Assembly: GCA_008360955.1 (NCBI GenBank)
Contig: LUCM01004027.1
Span: forward strand, 1 to 64,000
Origin: Fasciolopsis buskii
Taxonomy: Eukaryota > Platyhelminthes > Trematoda > Plagiorchiida > Fasciolidae
Reading direction: 5' to 3'
Length of the DNA stretch: 64,000 bases
Positions 62,190-64,000 of this stretch are shown here, in pieces. The first letter of the stretch is position 1. Each line of letters starts with the position of its first letter. Under the pieces are notes generated by a model, which was given only the letters and a program-made list of their open reading frames with translations, ran no database searches and was not told where the DNA came from. The position numbers and the translations under genes are program-made.

Positions 62190-64000
62190 GATGCGCGAGA
62201 GAGATATATATATTGAGGTGTGCAGAGGGAAATTCAAGGGAGAAGGAGAGAGAGACCAATGGATCGCGTTCATTTGACAGGTAGCCAGTGAACATGTATC
62301 GATAACAAACAAAACATGCTACGTCTAGGGAGCTCATTTATCCCCGGATGATAAACTTTATTGTCTTGGTGACACTCTCACCGTTCCATGAAAACGATAA
62401 TCAAATAGATAAAAGCAAAAATGAGCAAAGTATATATGTCAGACTAGGATGGCTATAGACCAATTTGTTCTTGTCTACACACTCTAGCAGCTTTCAGACG
62501 GGATTCGTGCACATCAAATGGGAACACCGCGCGACACTTCCCCAAATACGAAAAACAATCACAGAATCTATGTGTAAACTGATATGACTCACAGAAAACA
62601 ATTATACAAAGAATTCGATCAGAGCGAATAATTACCAGGAGTCATAAAAGTTAGACAATGACTCTCCGTACAAGCAATCCACTTAACTGTATCCATCCGG
62701 ATGGATTAGTCCCAAAATTTGAGTAACGATTGTGCAAACCAGAAGGTGAAGTAACCGAAGATATGATTGTGTACGAGTTAAATTAACAACAGTAGTACGA
62801 TGAAAGGGTGTGACTATCGAAATCGGGAACTGAGTAAAACCGCCCGAGTATTCGGAGCACGTGTTAATCTGATCTCGCAGGCACTTCCCTGGAAGATGTT
62901 ACTTGGAGCCTCGAATTGCTATGCTAGGGGCCTATCTGATAGCATCCGCCACTAAAATCATTGGAAGAAAGTCACGGAAGTTAAAATGGGAGAGAATCGC
63001 CCGGAATCTCAATGGAGCGGGAATGTTAACAAACCGGGCAACATCCGATTGATCGATCTAAAGTGATTAGAACAAATAAACACTAAGCGAATATTGCACG
63101 TTGGGACGAACGTGTGCTCCATCAGGCTCATGTTTGAGGGAAAATATAAAAGGCCAAGTTACGATTAAGATATCTGGAAGAAAAGTTTCTATACGCATAC
63201 AGTACTTGGAATGAAAAGGAATGGAGAACAGGAACTAAAAAAAATCAAACGTCCCAAAGGCAGTATCACATTCTGATGGAACGGGAAACATATGGCAACA
63301 AAAATGATAAAAATCCAAATGAAGGGCAGTCAAAACAAGAGAACTTTGAGAATACACGCATACACACACCAAGAGATCAGGTTACGCACACTATTCGATG
63401 AATCAGCACAATCAACCGATCGTATCTTTTTACACCACAACACAGCGATGGTGCACTTGGCGCACTCACCTTGCCATGTAAAAGTCACTCGCCTTTGGGG
63501 ACATGTGACATTCACAAGACAGAAAACAGGTGCATACAGGTCAACACACAAGTGACAATGTCATCATGTACACAACCAGACCTACAGTACCTGGAAACAA
63601 GTCATCAGAACAGATTAGCAAGATACACCGTCTGCCATCGTATGATTTCATCCGGTGAGCGATAAGGATCTTGGCAGATTAAATCCTCTGAACCGACGCA
63701 ATGTGCCGAGAGTTATTCCGTCGACCATATGAAGCCGAATTAAATCAATCAATGCAGAGTCAGAATAGTTGCTAACATTCATTAGATTATCCTGCCCGCA
63801 ACAACGCTAATTGTGTTAACAAGTTGACTAGCACGTGAACGCCTGATATGAGTCAGCTCAGTTTGATGCAGTGTCTTACAAATTGCTGGACTGTGAAAAA
63901 ATCCAGCAAATTAGATCAAAGCATCCGAAAGAAGTCGATGATTTTGTCATTTTCGTCCCGTATTTGTAGTCATATATTTATGCAGTCATACATGCACATC
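62190..64000. other. Presumed ATP9 intron; no exon recognised
   Basis: This is where the upstream exon with the SPDE-region of the nucleotide-binding domain could lie. No such exon was found, so it is probably beyond the right edge. Confidence 0.45.

Noticed and set aside
63600..63680. - strand SPDE sequence that might be the upstream ATP9 exon
   Set aside because: The residues around SPDE and the spacing to the following Trp do not match P4-ATPases, and the frame closes soon after.
1..64000. CRISPR arrays, rRNA genes, prokaryotic operons
   Set aside because: None seen. Intron-containing genes and non-LTR retrotransposons mark the window as animal nuclear DNA.

Overview
This is eukaryotic DNA, most likely from a parasitic flatworm (digenean trematode). 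The evidence is long introns with GT..AG borders, sparse genes, decayed RTE-, CR1- and Penelope-type retrotransposons, tRNA-derived SINEs, and a cysteine-rich secreted peptide family resembling the platyhelminth UPF0506 proteins. The lineage is an inference from family recognition. Nothing looks bacterial, and there is no rRNA, CRISPR array or functional tRNA gene.

Three gene loci are supported. (1) An EXOSC2/RRP4 exosome-cap gene on the + strand: three exons, 13140-21003, 400 codons, all phase-0 introns. Its introns are packed with RTE debris. Its first exon sits in the loop of a 740 bp, roughly 99% identical inverted repeat (11621-12360 and 14101-14840). (2) A P4-ATPase of the ATP9A/ATP9B (Neo1) class on the - strand: six phase-compatible exons between 62185 and 48738. 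They cover the second half of the nucleotide-binding domain, the P domain and most of the C-terminal membrane segments. The N-terminal half lies beyond the right edge, and the last exon was not found. (3) A small secreted-peptide locus on the - strand: one signal-peptide exon with a TATA box (39107-39032), and two paralogous 12-cysteine terminal exons (30825-30641 and 29821-29640). All three have matching phase-1 borders.

Layout: 1-11.6 kb is gene-free and holds an RTE scrap, a decayed CR1-like reverse transcriptase (- strand), dispersed repeats and an internally deleted CR1-like element (9.0-11.35 kb, + strand). 11.6-21.1 kb is EXOSC2 and its retroelement-filled introns. 23.0-26.2 kb is an RTE element missing part of its reverse transcriptase. 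26-48 kb is mostly unassigned apart from the peptide locus, SINEs, one RTE fragment and simple repeats. 48.7-62.2 kb is the P4-ATPase, with a decayed Penelope-like element and RTE fragments in its introns.

The genes are not functionally linked: RNA exosome, lipid flippase and secreted peptide. The most interesting points are the one-signal-exon/two-knot-exon peptide locus, which may use alternative terminal exons, and the large near-perfect inverted repeat around EXOSC2 exon 1.
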